A DNA stretch of 64,000 nt from Prinsepia uniflora (Eukaryota; Streptophyta; Magnoliopsida; Rosales; Rosaceae): the NCBI GenBank assembly GCA_032719365.1, contig CM064862.1:2368501-2432500 (forward strand), given 5' to 3'. Shown piece by piece: positions 11,726 to 23,500 of this stretch (the first letter of the stretch is position 1; every line of letters begins with the position of its first letter). The notes below the pieces were generated by a model that was not told the origin of the DNA, did no database searches, and saw only the letters and a program-made list of their open reading frames with translations. The translations under genes were made by a program, and so were the position numbers.

Positions 11726-13380
11726 GACAAGAAGAACTAACACAACAAGCTCAACAAAACTAATGCACTTTAGAGAAAATAATCCCAACACTGAACCTAC
11801 AAAAATTATGCATGTTGTCATACGGTGAATCACCTTTTGTGCCCAAAAACTTGGAAGTTTAACGTGAATTTGTAAACTTGAGAAAAAGGAATCCATAATA
11901 TAATTAGTAAACATATAAAAGTTAAGATTCTCATTTAGAAACCAAGGGAGATCGGGCATCAAGCAAGATATAGTGGCATAAGCAAAGATTTGCGACAAAA
12001 ATATTCTTAGCCAAACTATACATTGATTAATCAAATTGGAATAAACATTAAATCAAACACACAATCTCTCAAGATTTCAAACACGCAAAGATATTGATCT
12101 TCTTGGAATAAACAATTTCACAATCAAAGTGTATTTAGAATTTTAGTTTCATTGATCAAAAAGCCACGATTTGTCAGTTTTCTACAAATGAAAGACTCTT
12201 TGTCTAAGTAATGTGATTCATTTTCTACATAATCAAACTTAGTGGTCGGCAAAACTCTAACCTACGTACTCTTACGTGTAAAATGATTCGTTTCTGTCCA
12301 TAACTTAATCTATTTTATCCAAGGCAATGGATATGACAAATTCTTATAATGTATTATAAAAAAGATAATATTTACATCTCACTTTAATAATATTTTCTCA
12401 TAACATCCATCCTTTTGATATATTAAGTTATCTTTACACATGTATCATGATTGTCCATTCTCTAATTTATCACGTTAATATCATCTTCGTGAAACGTTAA
12501 CAAAATTAGTGATCGTTTAGTCATTCGTATATATCAACTAAAAAAATGATATTTCTTGAAAATCTTAATTTTTACGAAAATCACTTATTCATTTGATACA
12601 TATGAATAACTAAATGACCTCTAATTTTATGATGTTTTACAAAAATGATTTTAACATAATGATTTAGAGAATAAACGATTCAAATTTTGATATATTTATA
12701 AGAATAATTCAATAAATTAAAAATATTGTACAAAAAGATACCACCAAATTGTGAAGCAAATATTTTCTTCTCTCAAATATATCTAAATTTTAGTCAAATC
12801 ATATTGTAGATATTCAATGTACGTATCATCCTGATCGCAGTGAGATCCCCGAATCTTTGAATATTAAAGAATACTCAAAGAAAAACATGTCTCGAATTTT
12901 TTTCTGCAATATACATGGCACATGCTTTTAGTTTAGGTAATTAATTTGGTTTGTTAAATTGTTTCTTTGACATATAGCTTCGATGCTGAGAGAGTCATCA
13001 CGCGTCGAAAATGGAAAGTCTCGTATCCATAGTTGAGGTGGTGATCTGCGCCGGCGGCGAGTCTTGATAATGAGTTTGGGTTTCGTCCATTGGGCACGTT
13101 ATTTGATCAGTCACGATATTAATTAATATGTTGGATATTCATAATCTCCTTATTGGATCATGTTACCCTAATTTTCAGATTAATATGAAAAAACTCAACG
13201 ATACACGTGAAAATCAAATAATCAATATTAATAATTAGCAAAAAACGAGTATTTACTAATTTTACTTCATGCAATAGCAACCAGTATATGAACCGGGGCC
13301 TTTGTGAATTCTTTTCTTTCTTTTGTTTAGCATCAGTTGTAAGAAGTTCATGTACTGATGCTTTTCAATCACAATTTTTT
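11726..13380. other. AT-rich noncoding DNA
   Basis: No gene is supported. A 108-codon minus-strand frame abutting the hAT-type element (11708-12034) is rich in hydrophobic residues, but I do not recognise it and its continuation beyond the element has stops. Confidence 0.5.
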
Positions 13381-14110
13381 TTCCAAGTTTCCAATTTTCC
13401 CAATTTCAGCTCTAAACTCATTGTCATGGCAATTATCTTCATCTCTCACCAGCTCTAGCATCCGCCTCCAAACATTTTAGGTTTTCTCAGAGCCTCCGAG
13501 ACCTTACGACTCTCCTCAAAATGAGAGGTTAAAGTGACGACATCGTCGCTGTCCTCCTTGTACTAGCCGTAGCTTGTCTTCGTCTTCGGATTTTGTCTAC
13601 TCTCCCTAAAACAGCTTCAGCTTCAGAGGCGACCAATCACCAGAAGGCCATACCAGTTTCCCGATTTCTCCCTTGCAACAAGCAGATCAGTTTCGTTAAT
13701 CCCCAACACTCAAACATTTTTCTCATCCCCATCTCCCTTCGCTCCATCGAATTCATTTTTCTTTTACCCTAGTAATTTGGTCACCAATTCGTAGGCTCTT
13801 GGAACTGAATGGTTTCTCTCTTCATCCAAATTGAATGTCAGGGTAAGAGTTCTAAATTTAGGGTTTCAATATAATTGTTCATGAATTTGATGTTAACTTA
13901 GCGTGAGTTTTGTTAATGTGAATGGATTTTGATTATTGTATTTCAGGCATAAGTCAGAAAATGTGTTTCATAGAATCCAATCGCTAATTTCAAACTACAA
14001 TGGAAAATCAAAATTGTGAGGAGTCTAAGGAGTGATTTTGAATGGTTCTAACTTGCTTTCAGCATCGAGGTTGGTTAGATGACTTACTGTAAGTTGATAT
14101 CGTTCTACCT
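13380..14110 (+). other. possible spliced noncoding transcript or gene remnant
   Basis: A pyrimidine- and CG-richer stretch resembles a plant 5' leader. It contains an ATG followed by a good donor (ATGTCAG|GTAAGAG near 13835-13848), an intron-like AT-rich piece beginning with 'agggttt', and an acceptor TATTTCAG near 13940. A second donor-like ACTGTAAGT occurs near 14087. Joining them yields only a 15-codon frame, so no protein is supported. It could be a long noncoding RNA, a decayed gene, or coincidence. Confidence 0.25.
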
Positions 14111-15841
14111 ATCCGCTGAAGTAATTTAGTGAAATTTGCAACTTTATTTATTCTAGGAAGAGTATATACAAGGGATCAGTGCATGGAATTTTAATCTGGG
14201 GGATTTGAAAGAGAGGCAGGCTGCACTTCTAATCTAGAAATTGTAGCAATAATATAACATCAGTTTTTTTTACGTGGAGACCCATGCTATTGGTACATAA
14301 GGCATCGGTTGTAAAGAAGAGTTGATGTAATTGTCTAAGGCATCGAAAATTGATTTTTTTAGTCTAGTTGGAAGAGTCATAAATATCAGATATTATAAAA
14401 TACCGATAATGTAGCTGGAATACATTTTGGTTAAAAATTGAAGTTTATTCCGATAGAAATGACACCGGTTCCCATTACTTTGATTCTTAACCCAATATAT
14501 TTCGGTTTTTTTACCGCAGTCGATAACAAAATTTGGCATAATGATTCAAAATTTCAGATTATTAAAACTCAAAAGAAATATAATCCTCTAATTCTCAAAA
14601 CCAAAACCTTATATTCAATTCAATTCAAAACTAAGATTAGAGAGTAGGACATTATACATCGAAGATTTGAGAATGCATCAACCCAATAAAGTTTTAAAGA
14701 AAAACAAAGAGAAATGAGTTGAAGAAGAATTGTGATTTGTAATATTTGAAGGCGATGAAAAGAAAGAAGGAAGGTTGAAAATGGTGTGTGACAAATGTCC
14801 TCTTCTCTTTGCTTCTTTCTCCGTCTTGCGGGTGTATGTACTTAAGTCTTTGAGATTTTTTTTTTTAAAAAACCTAACATGTAATGGGCTGGTCTAGTTA
14901 AATTGAGATGGGCTAAATTCAAAATCCTAAATTAGGATCTAGCTCAGATGGAAAGGACTATAACCCTCCTAATCCAAAGTAAGGATCTGTACCTAGTGAC
15001 TATATTCAATAGGTAAAAATTCTCATGGCCGGATTTGTGTATCTATGTGTATTAGCTGTACGGGTAAAATTAAAATTTTAGAATATATTGTAATTTTAAT
15101 ATATAGGAAATACCAATAAATTTAGAGCTAATTGATTCAATTTTTGGTTGGATTGAGGATCAAGAATTGCTTACAAGAGGCTGCAAATTAACCAAACGAA
15201 CAGAAAAACTGGAAAATTCGTCAAAATTGTAACTCTGATCGATCGACCTCTCCAGTATATCAAGGCCCGTCGAAAAAAAATTAAATGAGAACAAAGGTAA
15301 AATTTTATTTTATTTGAGCACATATTTTGCATTGAAAGAGAGAGCATGTAAATGAATGATTGGGTTATTACAAGTACTATATAATTTAGTTATTTTTTAT
15401 ATTTTTATGAATGAAAAATTTGATATTCAATTTATATAATCGGAAATTACATATATTTTACATCATTAATTTATATGTACTACGACTAATAGTTTTAGTA
15501 ATTTCTATGTACAACGACTAATAGTTTTAGTCTAGTATTTGATATTGATGCTTGACAAGTCCAAGACTCGTGATTAGTTATCAAATCAACTTATGCCCTA
15601 CATATCATTTGTGCGTGGACTCTTTCTTACACTTGGAAATCAAAAGTAGGGAAGTGATTTGCACCTTTCGCCTTTTCCTTTCTACACTTTTCTATTTCAT
15701 CTAACAACTCAAAACATAATCAATAGATAAAAATAAACCGAAGTGCAAAAAGGAAAAAAGATGGTGTGAAAATCACATCTCGAATTCAAAACCAACATAG
15801 AAGGTGAAATACTAATTAAACAGCTTAGAACTTCTCTATTT
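14111..15841. other. AT-rich noncoding DNA
   Basis: No gene or bounded repeat recognised. A 69-codon plus-strand frame at 14438 has no protein-like features. A short local duplication ('acgactaatagttttagt') lies near 15480-15530. Confidence 0.45.
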
Positions 15842-16156
15842 ATGGCCGATCACCACCATTCACCTTATAATACCTTCCAAAACAAGAGAGAATCGAAAAT
15901 TGAGAGACAAAATTCATGTTGGTTGCTTCCCTTCTCGCTCACTTATTTTTCTCTCTTCTATTTTCTCATCATCTTCAATGCCATAACGATTTCATCAGCA
16001 AAAGCAGGCAGTTCTCACAACACCACCATGCTTCCCAATAGCTCACACTCCTTCCATTACTATCATCAACCTCGTGATCATACGACGCGCACTTCTCGCA
16101 CTCTGAATTCAATACAAAGTGATATTATCTCGGAATTATTCCTCAAAATCCCATGA
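15842..16156 (+). CDS. hypothetical small protein with signal-like N-terminus
   Basis: A 104-residue frame begins with ATG at 15842. Residues ~28-52 form a hydrophobic segment (LLPFSLTYFSLFYFLIIF...) that ends near an A-K-A site, as in a signal peptide. A His/Ser-rich tail with no recognised peptide-hormone motif follows: I looked for CLE, IDA and PEP endings and found none. The frame ends before a long A run (16190-16206), and an overlapping frame extends through it. No homologue is recognised. It could be a small secreted peptide precursor, a remnant, or chance. Confidence 0.25.
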   Translation: MADHHHSPYNTFQNKRESKIERQNSCWLLPFSLTYFSLFYFLIIFNAITISSAKAGSSHNTTMLPNSSHSFHYYHQPRDHTTRTSRTLNSIQSDIISELFLKIP

Positions 16157-16919
16157 TACAGAAATCTTCCACTACCAAAATCCTCATAAAAAAAAAAAAA
16201 AAAAAAACCTCAACCCTAAGCCAAAGGATGAACTATTCAAATCCATTGGTCCAAGATCGAGTCAGACACAAAAGTTGAAAAGAGGCAGCACCAGATGGAC
16301 GCAGAAAATTCCTCATGTCTACAACAAATCAACAATCCCTTTATTTCCTCGTAGCTTAATAGTTTTGCAGCATAGACATTGCCTCTAGGGTTTGAAAACC
16401 CTAAACGTACAACTCATACCCTTAAATTTTGACACTGGAAGTAACCTTGTCTAGGTCCCATGCACTTCCAAACACACTTGCTGATCAAATTGTTCATTCC
16501 CAAATGTTGACCTTGAAAAAAACCCGATTTTCAATCCGGATCGAACCTTCACGAAGTGTGTGGTATTGTGAGGCCAAAATGTGTCGATCCATTCATCGAA
16601 AGGAGCCTCAAAGTAAGTATGCCAAAAGCTGCCCAGGGTAAGAGTTCATATATGCTTCATGGACAACTGAAGGAATCTCATGAGGAAATATACATGGAAA
16701 TGCAATGATAAGAGAGAATCGATGATGCTGTCATTGATTTTTTTGTTTGGTTGCACACGTACATCGACCAACTTACCTCTTGGCCGAGTAGGGGGTTTGA
16801 AAAATTCTCATGATCATGTTTATTGTCACATAGTGCCCTATTAATTTTAAATGATGACCTAGTTTACAATGACGTGAGGGCCACGCAATTGGTGAACACC
16901 CCTGAAATGCCTGATGAAT

Positions 16920-16933
16920 ATCATTTTTATGGG

Positions 16934-16968
<35 letters not shown>
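16920..16968. repeat. TA-rich microsatellite
   Basis: Run of alternating TA with two G interruptions. It lies just upstream of the protease pseudogene. Confidence 0.8.
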
Positions 16969-16969
<1 letters not shown>

Positions 16970-16995
16970 TGTGTGAATCTTCAAAAATTATAGTT

Positions 16996-17479
16996 GGGAA
17001 TGTGAGTACTAAAATTCTAAGTGAAGATCGAGCACCAAGGGGTGATGGGAATTGAGGAACAATTATAGGCTTTATAGCCACTGGCATACCCTTCACGTAC
17101 CTACTTTGCTAGGTCTATTTTTCAATTTGTGCATGGCTGATGGGTTTGCGAACCAAATGGGCGGAGATGAGAGGGCTCATAATCAAGGGGTTTTAGGACC
17201 TTGTTTTCTTATTACTATTGGTATGGATATTAATAATAAGGGTACGTGTCACCTGGTTTAAGCTTCGTGCTTGATGGTGGTGCAAAACTGGTGTTTCCAT
17301 CCACCAATTATTTCTTGTATGACAAGGCGAATGCTTTGTACTGGTCATTGACCACAGATGTCATTGGTGGCGGAGGTTCGAATGCAGGGTTGAGCGACGG
17401 TCCTAAGGTTATCATGGATTTTCATTTGGAGTTCGATTTTAAACTTATGAGGTTTGGGTTTAAGCCAGAAGATTGCTGA
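16996..17479 (+). pseudogene. decayed nepenthesin-like aspartic protease, C-terminal half
   Basis: Three linked segments resemble consecutive parts of the C-terminal lobe of the intact protease at 20371-21777. First (about 16996-17090) is VG..(S)TKI followed by GDGN, an in-frame stop, then GTII and PFTYL, matching the intact VGEKHVKIP...DDNGGTIVDSGSTFTF. The second catalytic DSGST is replaced here by a GFIATG-like segment. Next (17130-17235) is GFANQM...GVLGPCF, matching KEFESQM...TGLRPCF. Last (17249-17479), in another frame, is LSFVLDGGAKL followed by NYF, ending RFGFKPEDC-stop. At least one frameshift and one stop are present, and the first catalytic lobe is missing. It is probably an old tandem duplicate. 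Confidence 0.75.
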
Positions 17480-17867
17480 GAATAGATGTCATTGTTATTA
17501 ATTTGTGGTGGCAAAGTTCTCGCTTCGTCACTGGGATGTACTCTTTGTAAACATATTAATTTTTTTTTTTTATACCCAGAACTCTCATAAGGTAGAGTCT
17601 TTGACTCACCCTCAATTGGGAAATTAGGGTTCACACCACCAAATTTTCAACAATGTGAACAATTAAATTAAAACTCGACATAATGAGGAGGTATCGAATT
17701 GCTGATCAGAGGCTGATTGGCATAGCCCCAATTGGACCAATGGACATATATATTTACATCTAAGTTTACACTTTTCTTGGGTCTTTAGATTTAAGGTCAA
17801 TCAATGTCTCTGATTATAAGTGATATATATGAAATCTCATTAATATCCAAGTTAAAAGCATTTTAAT

Positions 17868-18508
17868 TAATAATTTCTTTTTTCAATTAAAAACTTTTTT
17901 TTGAAGTTCAATTAAAAAAATTCTTAATCTGTTTTAATTAAAATTTATTTTCAGATTTGAAAAACAAAATGCTATAAAAAAAACATTTACTGGGCGTTGC
18001 TTTAATTGGCCCTTAATGAATACTCTTTTGATTGGAATGACCTAAATATTGAATTGGTGGTCTTTTCAAGTTTTCTTGTTCGATGAAGAAGTTTTTGACA
18101 AGCACTTATTTGTATTTATTTTCATCGGAAATTTTAATCAAAGGGTTGATCAAGTTTTTGACAAGCACTTATTTTTTATTTTCATTGATAATTTTAGATA
18201 CTCCATGATATTTAATCTTGCATGCAGCTAGTCAGAACTGGGGTCGAGTTCATAATTTCAAATACAATTGCTATTTTATGTGTGGATGCTTCTCTCCCCG
18301 TGCTGGATCGATATGTGGAACAAAGAGTAGATATCATAATAGACGCTAGGTTGCTTAATGAAGTCTATGAAATTTTTAATCCAAATGCAGAATATACAAA
18401 TTAAAGCAACCAATAAATGTTTTTTTAATAGATTTTTGTTTTTAAATCTGAAAATAAATTTTAATTACAACAAATTAAGAAGTTTTTAATTGAAAAAGGA
18501 AATTATTA
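17868..18508. mobile_element. long-TIR element carrying an isopentenyltransferase gene fragment
   Basis: The left end (17868-~18010) and the reverse complement of the right end (~18400-18508) match over roughly 110-140 bases with small gaps, from TAATAATTTC at the tips to a 'ttgctttaatt' boundary. Between them lies unrelated sequence that includes an internal duplication ('gtttttgacaagcacttatt' near 18090 and 18152) and a host gene fragment at 18279-18404. That layout fits a Pack-type DNA transposon, Mutator-like by its long TIRs. I could not find a convincing target duplication, so the superfamily is inferred. Confidence 0.6.
18279..18404 (+). pseudogene. adenylate isopentenyltransferase (IPT) fragment
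   Basis: Forty-one codons read CVDASLPVLDRYV, then QRVD, then NEVYEIF.PNAEYT, ending in a stop at 18402-18404. This matches the conserved IPT segment WVD.SLPVL..(F/Y)V..RVD..V..G...EVR..FDPNADY of plant cytokinin-synthesis isopentenyltransferases. The N-terminal P-loop (GATGTGKS-type) and the following GIRRAIG motif are absent, so it has no enzyme activity. It lies inside a long-TIR element and was probably picked up by it. Confidence 0.75.
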
Positions 18509-18747
18509 GTACAATTGGCAAACTAAAGATCCTCCCCCTCCTTCCCTAGGTTGTTTTTCCTCTTTTCTTTTAGTTTCGTAATTGGAGTCTCCATGTGGTT
18601 CTTTTGGTTTCGTAATAGAAGTCTCTTCGTGGTGACTTTTTAGTCTGAGTCGTTCTCAAATTTGAGTTCTACATCATATTAGTTTGCTATTTTTCGAATT
18701 CATCCCTTTATCCAAGATTTTCCTTCAAAATTTATTCTTTCGCCAAA

Positions 18748-19198
18748 TCTACTACTTTACTATTGGAGAAGAGTTTTGCCATAATATCTCTCATTGGTTT
18801 TGGTCACAGTAGTTAGATTAGGACATTTTATCATTTATTTGATTTTATGTGCAATTAGATCGTTGTAGATCAAGCATTCCTTATATTCGCCATGCTCTTC
18901 AAATTTTTCAAGATCGACCATATATGATTAGTTTAATGACGGTGACTATATCTTCTTATGGAGGTAGTTTGTTTACGTTTATAGGCGCTATTAAGGTTTT
19001 GATTGTTTTGAGTTTTGTGGGCTTAATATGTAATTTTGCATAATTTTAATGACAAGAATTTATTAGTGTTAATAAGATTTTTTTTGTGTTAATTTTGTCA
19101 TTTTGATTTGTATATCTTAATGTCATAATTTAATTTTAATAATATAATTATACATTTTCTTATGATATACAATAATATCTCTTTTTTAATTTAAAAAA
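18748..19198. repeat. dispersed repeat family copy 1, A-rich 3' end
   Basis: Matches 54309-54748 in order and orientation: 'ctactttactattg', 'atatctctcattg.ttttg', 'cagtagttagatta', 'gatcgtt.(g)agatcaa.cattc', 'ggtagtttgttta', 'ttttgcataatttta', 'ttatgatatacaat.atatc'. Both copies end in an A-rich tract, which suggests the 3' end of a non-LTR retrotransposon or a SINE-like element. No protein domain remains. Confidence 0.6.
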
Positions 19199-20290
19199 AA
19201 TTGCAGACATCTTGCATGATATTATATTTTGAAAATTCAGGCATTGAAAAAAGAAGAAAAGAAAAAAAAAACTGGTCCCCAGTGGACTTGGGTCCTCCGT
19301 AAATTAGAAGATAAGATTTGGCTGCGAGCCTGCGAGACTGTCGCCGCAGAAAAAACTTATTTACAAAAGAAGAACGAGCTGCGACGGTGACACCTCGACG
19401 CTCCCCATATTCACATGTCTGGATCCATTTGCGGGTCTCCGGGTCCCACCGCCGCATAATTTTTGGGTGAGCCCAGAAAAACCCGATTATTTATCGTCAA
19501 CTCTGAACACGACATATCATAACGGAGAAAATGGCTGAAATTTGATTAACCGCGCACCGTAACGAACTTTACAACGGCTAGAAAGTTTTTGTGTTTTTTT
19601 AATCCGAGACCTTTTTGCAGTAGTTTTGGACTTTTGGTAACATTTTCGATCAACGGTAGGGAAATAGAGCTGAAGTTATGATAAATTACAAGAATGCCGG
19701 AATCATGCCCCTACCAGGGTACCAGGTTCCTTTCAAGCGAAGCTGTCTCAATGTTCTGGGTTTTTAGGTTGTGAAAAAGGAAGGTGCGAAATTAATGGAG
19801 ACATGCTTTTGAATTGCATTTTCAATAGTGTAAATCATGGAACTTTTTTATCAGCATCTTTTTCTTTCTTCGGTAAAGTTAACCCTAAAACAATATACCT
19901 AATAATTTAGATGTTTTGTAAATATCCGCAAAATATTAGTGAGATTTCCTATCGATCTGTACTTTTCAAAGAAAGAGAACAATAGACTATGAACAAAATT
20001 TCAAATGTTAACCGGTGGTGAGATTGCATTGCAGTATTAAAAAATAAAACTATTATAATATTTGAACTTATATTACGAATTTTGACGAGTTTCTCTTCAG
20101 TTATTGTGCACGAATTTTCAATTTTGAGCTTACTTTACTTTTCAAATGGTTCCTATATTTCAACTTTTACTTGTATATAGTGCTAAAGTATCCAAGGATT
20201 CTTGGTATTGGCATGCTATTGTTAATATTAGGCTACCCAAGGGCATATGTGGTATTTCGTGTCACCCAAATCGAACTTGATTCTCCTTTT
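19199..20290. other. intergenic region upstream of the aspartic protease gene
   Basis: Noncoding DNA with a GC-richer patch at 19260-19480. A minus-strand frame there (MRRWDPETRKWIQ...) is not recognised. No bounded repeat was found. Confidence 0.4.
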
Positions 20291-20293
20291 CAC

Positions 20294-20299
20294 TATAAA
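20294..20299 (+). promoter_or_regulatory. TATA box of the aspartic protease gene
   Basis: TATAAA in the context CACTATAAAG lies 72-77 bases before the start codon at 20371, a normal distance for a plant core promoter with a short leader. Confidence 0.6.
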
Positions 20300-20370
20300 G
20301 ATTAAAGAAGCCCACCAAAACGACCATCTCCAGCACCACTCACTCCTCTGCCACCCAATTTCCAATCTCC

Positions 20371-21777
20371 ATGGCGAATCCCAACCTCCTCCTCACTCTC
20401 AGCGCCACCCTCTTCTCCCTCTTCCTCGTAACCCTCTCCTCCAAACTCACCGTCCCTCTCTCCCCCTTCCCCCTAACCCCATTTTCAGATCCACTCCAAT
20501 CCCTCAGCTTCCACGCCTCAGCCTCCATATCCAGAGCCCACCACCTCAAACACCCCAAGAAACCCACCCAAGTCCCTCTCTTCCCCCACAGCTACGGTGG
20601 CTACGCCGTCTCTCTCAGCTTCGGCACACCGCCGCAACCCAGCACCTTCATCATGGACACCGGGAGCAGCCTCGTTTGGTCCCCCTGCACCAAGCGCTAC
20701 ACTTGCTCCAGATGCCAATTCCCAAATATAGACCCGGCAAAGATCCCAACTTTCATCCCCAAGCTCTCGTCTTCTTCCAAAATCGTCGGCTGCCAGAACC
20801 CGAAATGTGCTTGGATTTTCGGCCCTGAAGTGAAATCCAGATGCCCCAGCTGCAATAGCGCAAGTTCCCAGAACTGCTCACAGTCCTGTCCACCGTACAT
20901 TCTCCAGTACGGCTCAGGGAGCACAGCTGGGATTTTACTTTCCGAGACCCTTGATTTTCCGGAGAAAATTGTCCCAGATTTTCTTATCGGTTGCTCACTT
21001 CTCTCGATTAGGCAACCGGCCGGAATTGTTGGGTTCGGCCGTGGATCCCAGTCGCTGCCTGCCCAAATGGGGCTTTCCAAATTTTCGTACTGCTTAGTCT
21101 CTCACAGATTCGACGACACCCCACAAAGCAGCGACCTTGTTCTGTATAGCAGCTCGAGCTCCGACGAACCCGCCATTGATTCAACACAAGGAAACAAAAC
21201 CCGACCCAAAACCTTGGTTTACACCCCATTTCAGAAAAACCCAGGCCCGCCAAACTCAGCTCTTGGCGAGTACTATTACATAATGCTCAGGAAAGTCATC
21301 GTCGGCGAAAAGCACGTCAAAATCCCGTACAAATATCTCGTTCCCGGAGCCGACGACAATGGCGGCACCATCGTTGATTCCGGGTCAACCTTCACGTTCA
21401 TGGAGAAGCCGGTGTTCGAAGCCGTCGCTAAGGAATTCGAATCCCAGATGGCGAATCACACGAGAGCCAAGGATTTGGAAACGAAGACGGGGTTAAGGCC
21501 CTGCTTTGATATCTCTAAGGATCAGAAAATTGAATTTCCGGAATTGACCTTCCAATTCAAAGGCGGTGCGAAGATGGCGTTGCCGCTGGCCAATTATTTT
21601 TCTTTCGTGTCGACCTCTGGCGTTGTTTGTTTGACCATTGTCACTGACGGAGGCGCAGGTCCAGCGTCTAATGGTGGGCCTGCAATCATTTTGGGTAACT
21701 ACCAACAGCAGAATTTTTACGTTGAGTACGATCTAGAGAATAAAAAGTTCGGATTTCGAAAACAAAGGTGTAAATGA
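20371..21777 (+). CDS. secreted aspartic protease, nepenthesin type (A1B family)
   Basis: An intronless 468-residue pepsin-family protease. Residues 1-24 form a hydrophobic signal peptide, so the product should enter the secretory pathway, probably to the apoplast or cell wall. The first catalytic motif is DTGSS (Asp96), followed by a Cys-rich plant insert (Cys106, 112, 115, 141, 146, 158, 161, 169, 173) typical of nepenthesins. The flap tyrosine sits in QYGSGS (Tyr180). The second catalytic motif is DSGST (Asp336). The C-terminal lobe ends ILGNYQQQNFYVEYDLENKKFGF. HSYGGY at the mature N-terminus and SKIVGCQNPKCAWIFG closely resemble the Arabidopsis At4g16563-type proteases. Substrate is unknown. 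Codon use is C-rich at the 5' end. It looks intact and functional. Confidence 0.93.
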   Translation: MANPNLLLTLSATLFSLFLVTLSSKLTVPLSPFPLTPFSDPLQSLSFHASASISRAHHLKHPKKPTQVPLFPHSYGGYAVSLSFGTPPQPSTFIMDTGSSLVWSPCTKRYTCSRCQFPNIDPAKIPTFIPKLSSSSKIVGCQNPKCAWIFGPEVKSRCPSCNSASSQNCSQSCPPYILQYGSGSTAGILLSETLDFPEKIVPDFLIGCSLLSIRQPAGIVGFGRGSQSLPAQMGLSKFSYCLVSHRFDDTPQSSDLVLYSSSSSDEPAIDSTQGNKTRPKTLVYTPFQKNPGPPNSALGEYYYIMLRKVIVGEKHVKIPYKYLVPGADDNGGTIVDSGSTFTFMEKPVFEAVAKEFESQMANHTRAKDLETKTGLRPCFDISKDQKIEFPELTFQFKGGAKMALPLANYFSFVSTSGVVCLTIVTDGGAGPASNGGPAIILGNYQQQNFYVEYDLENKKFGFRKQRCK

Positions 21778-23490
21778 GCTCAATAAGAGCGACATTCAAT
21801 TCTCGTAGAGGAAATAAGACACCATTAGCGAATGCATAAAATGTACGGAAATTTGAGGGGTTGGCAGATAAATTATTATTATTATTTTATTTAGTAAATG
21901 TATTCTTCTAAAAAATTTCCTAAAGCTAAATCTACGGAAAAACAAATAAGGTAAAATCAAGAATCCACAACGAAACGGAGGAAACAAAACGATTGACGAA
22001 TAAAATTTACATAGATTTGAGGAAGGAAAATAATTGTGATTTTAGATTAGACAGTTCTCCAATTACTAAATGTGACGATAAAAAAAAAGTCTGCAATTAT
22101 ATGAGTCACATTTGTTCTCTTTATGCATAAAGAGTTTCATCAGTCTATCTGTATTACACATGCCGCCTCACTTTTGAAATATTTTTGGTGGTGCATACAT
22201 ACCTGCTGCACTTTCTTGCGTAGGACACTCTTATATTAATTCTTGTGATGTCATTAAGTTACACGATGTGAAAAATTATGAAAAAAATAATATATTTTTA
22301 TATTTTTCTATTGTTATTAAATTACGTAATCGGAAGAATTTATAATTGTTTTTTTTTAAAAAAAAACTATGATTTTATATTATATTTATGTTTGTTGTAT
22401 AAAATATTCAAGATTTCGACTGTCAATTTATGTGAATAGTTTCGATAGTCTAAGAATTATTAAACATTGATTAAAATTTATGATGTTTTTTTAATTATTA
22501 TACAAAATTTATAGTATGAAAATCTATTTTTTTTTTTTGGTAATTTTCACTGCGAAATATCCAAACCAACTTATACACACCTCAATTAATTACGGCTCGA
22601 ACTAAGAGATAAATAAAATAATAGCCACAAATATTTTTACTAAGAATTGAACTTAGACATTATCCAAATGATTCAAACTATATATATATATTTTTTTTCG
22701 AAAGATCCTAATCATGGAAGACAAAGAAATACTTTGTAATTAATGAGTAAGAAATATATACTAACTTTTCAATTTTTTTTTTATGGATCTCTACAAAGAT
22801 ATTCACTTTGTTGTTTTTTAAAAAAATATAGAGATTGTGATTTTATTATTGTCGTGGTTAAATAGTAATATTCAAGGGATTAACCTTTTTCTGTCGGTGC
22901 AGCTTTCTCAACTTTCTTGTGCTTTTAAGCCTCAGGTCCAACAATACAGTCTATTTACCCTAATTTATCTACATTTTGATGCGCCTTTAGCTTTAGGTAA
23001 TCAACTAAGAAACAACCTTATCTTTTAGACATCTCTTTCTATCATCTTGACGTATATCTTGCTTATTGAAATCGTCTATTTGATGCTCCTATTCAAATCA
23101 TTTTTTAGGAGGATGATTTTTAAAGAATGACATAGAAAAATAAATGGCATTGTCTGTATATATATACAGCAAGAAATGTCACGTACAGGAAGATAAATCC
23201 GCCATTAAATAAATTAATCGTAAAAATGAACTTGCATTTATGTATTTACATGTCCTATATATATAATTAAGTTCAGCTTTTTTCTAAATCCGGACTAAAA
23301 TGTAAGTAATTGGAAAGTGAAAAAGAACTATATACTAGGCCCTCCATGCATGCATATTTATAAGAGTAGCTCATCTTGGTGGGTGCAACCGTGCATGGAA
23401 TTGAATGATCTCTCTTGGCTAATTAATTTCATTCAATGACTTTGAGTCTCTGAGCTCCAAATCCAAATCACTCCAAGGGCGTAGGAGGGG
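21778..23490. other. AT-rich intergenic DNA
   Basis: Contains the 3' flank of the aspartic protease gene and AT-rich low-complexity DNA. No gene or bounded repeat recognised. Confidence 0.5.
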
Positions 23491-23500
23491 TTGTAGCGGT

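Noticed and set aside
11708..12034. Hydrophobic 108-codon minus-strand frame beside the hAT-type element
   Set aside because: No recognised family, and joining across the element's empty site meets stops soon after.
20247..20828. 193-codon frame overlapping the start of the aspartic protease gene
   Set aside because: It is another frame of the C-rich protease coding region; only the 20371 frame has catalytic motifs and a signal peptide.
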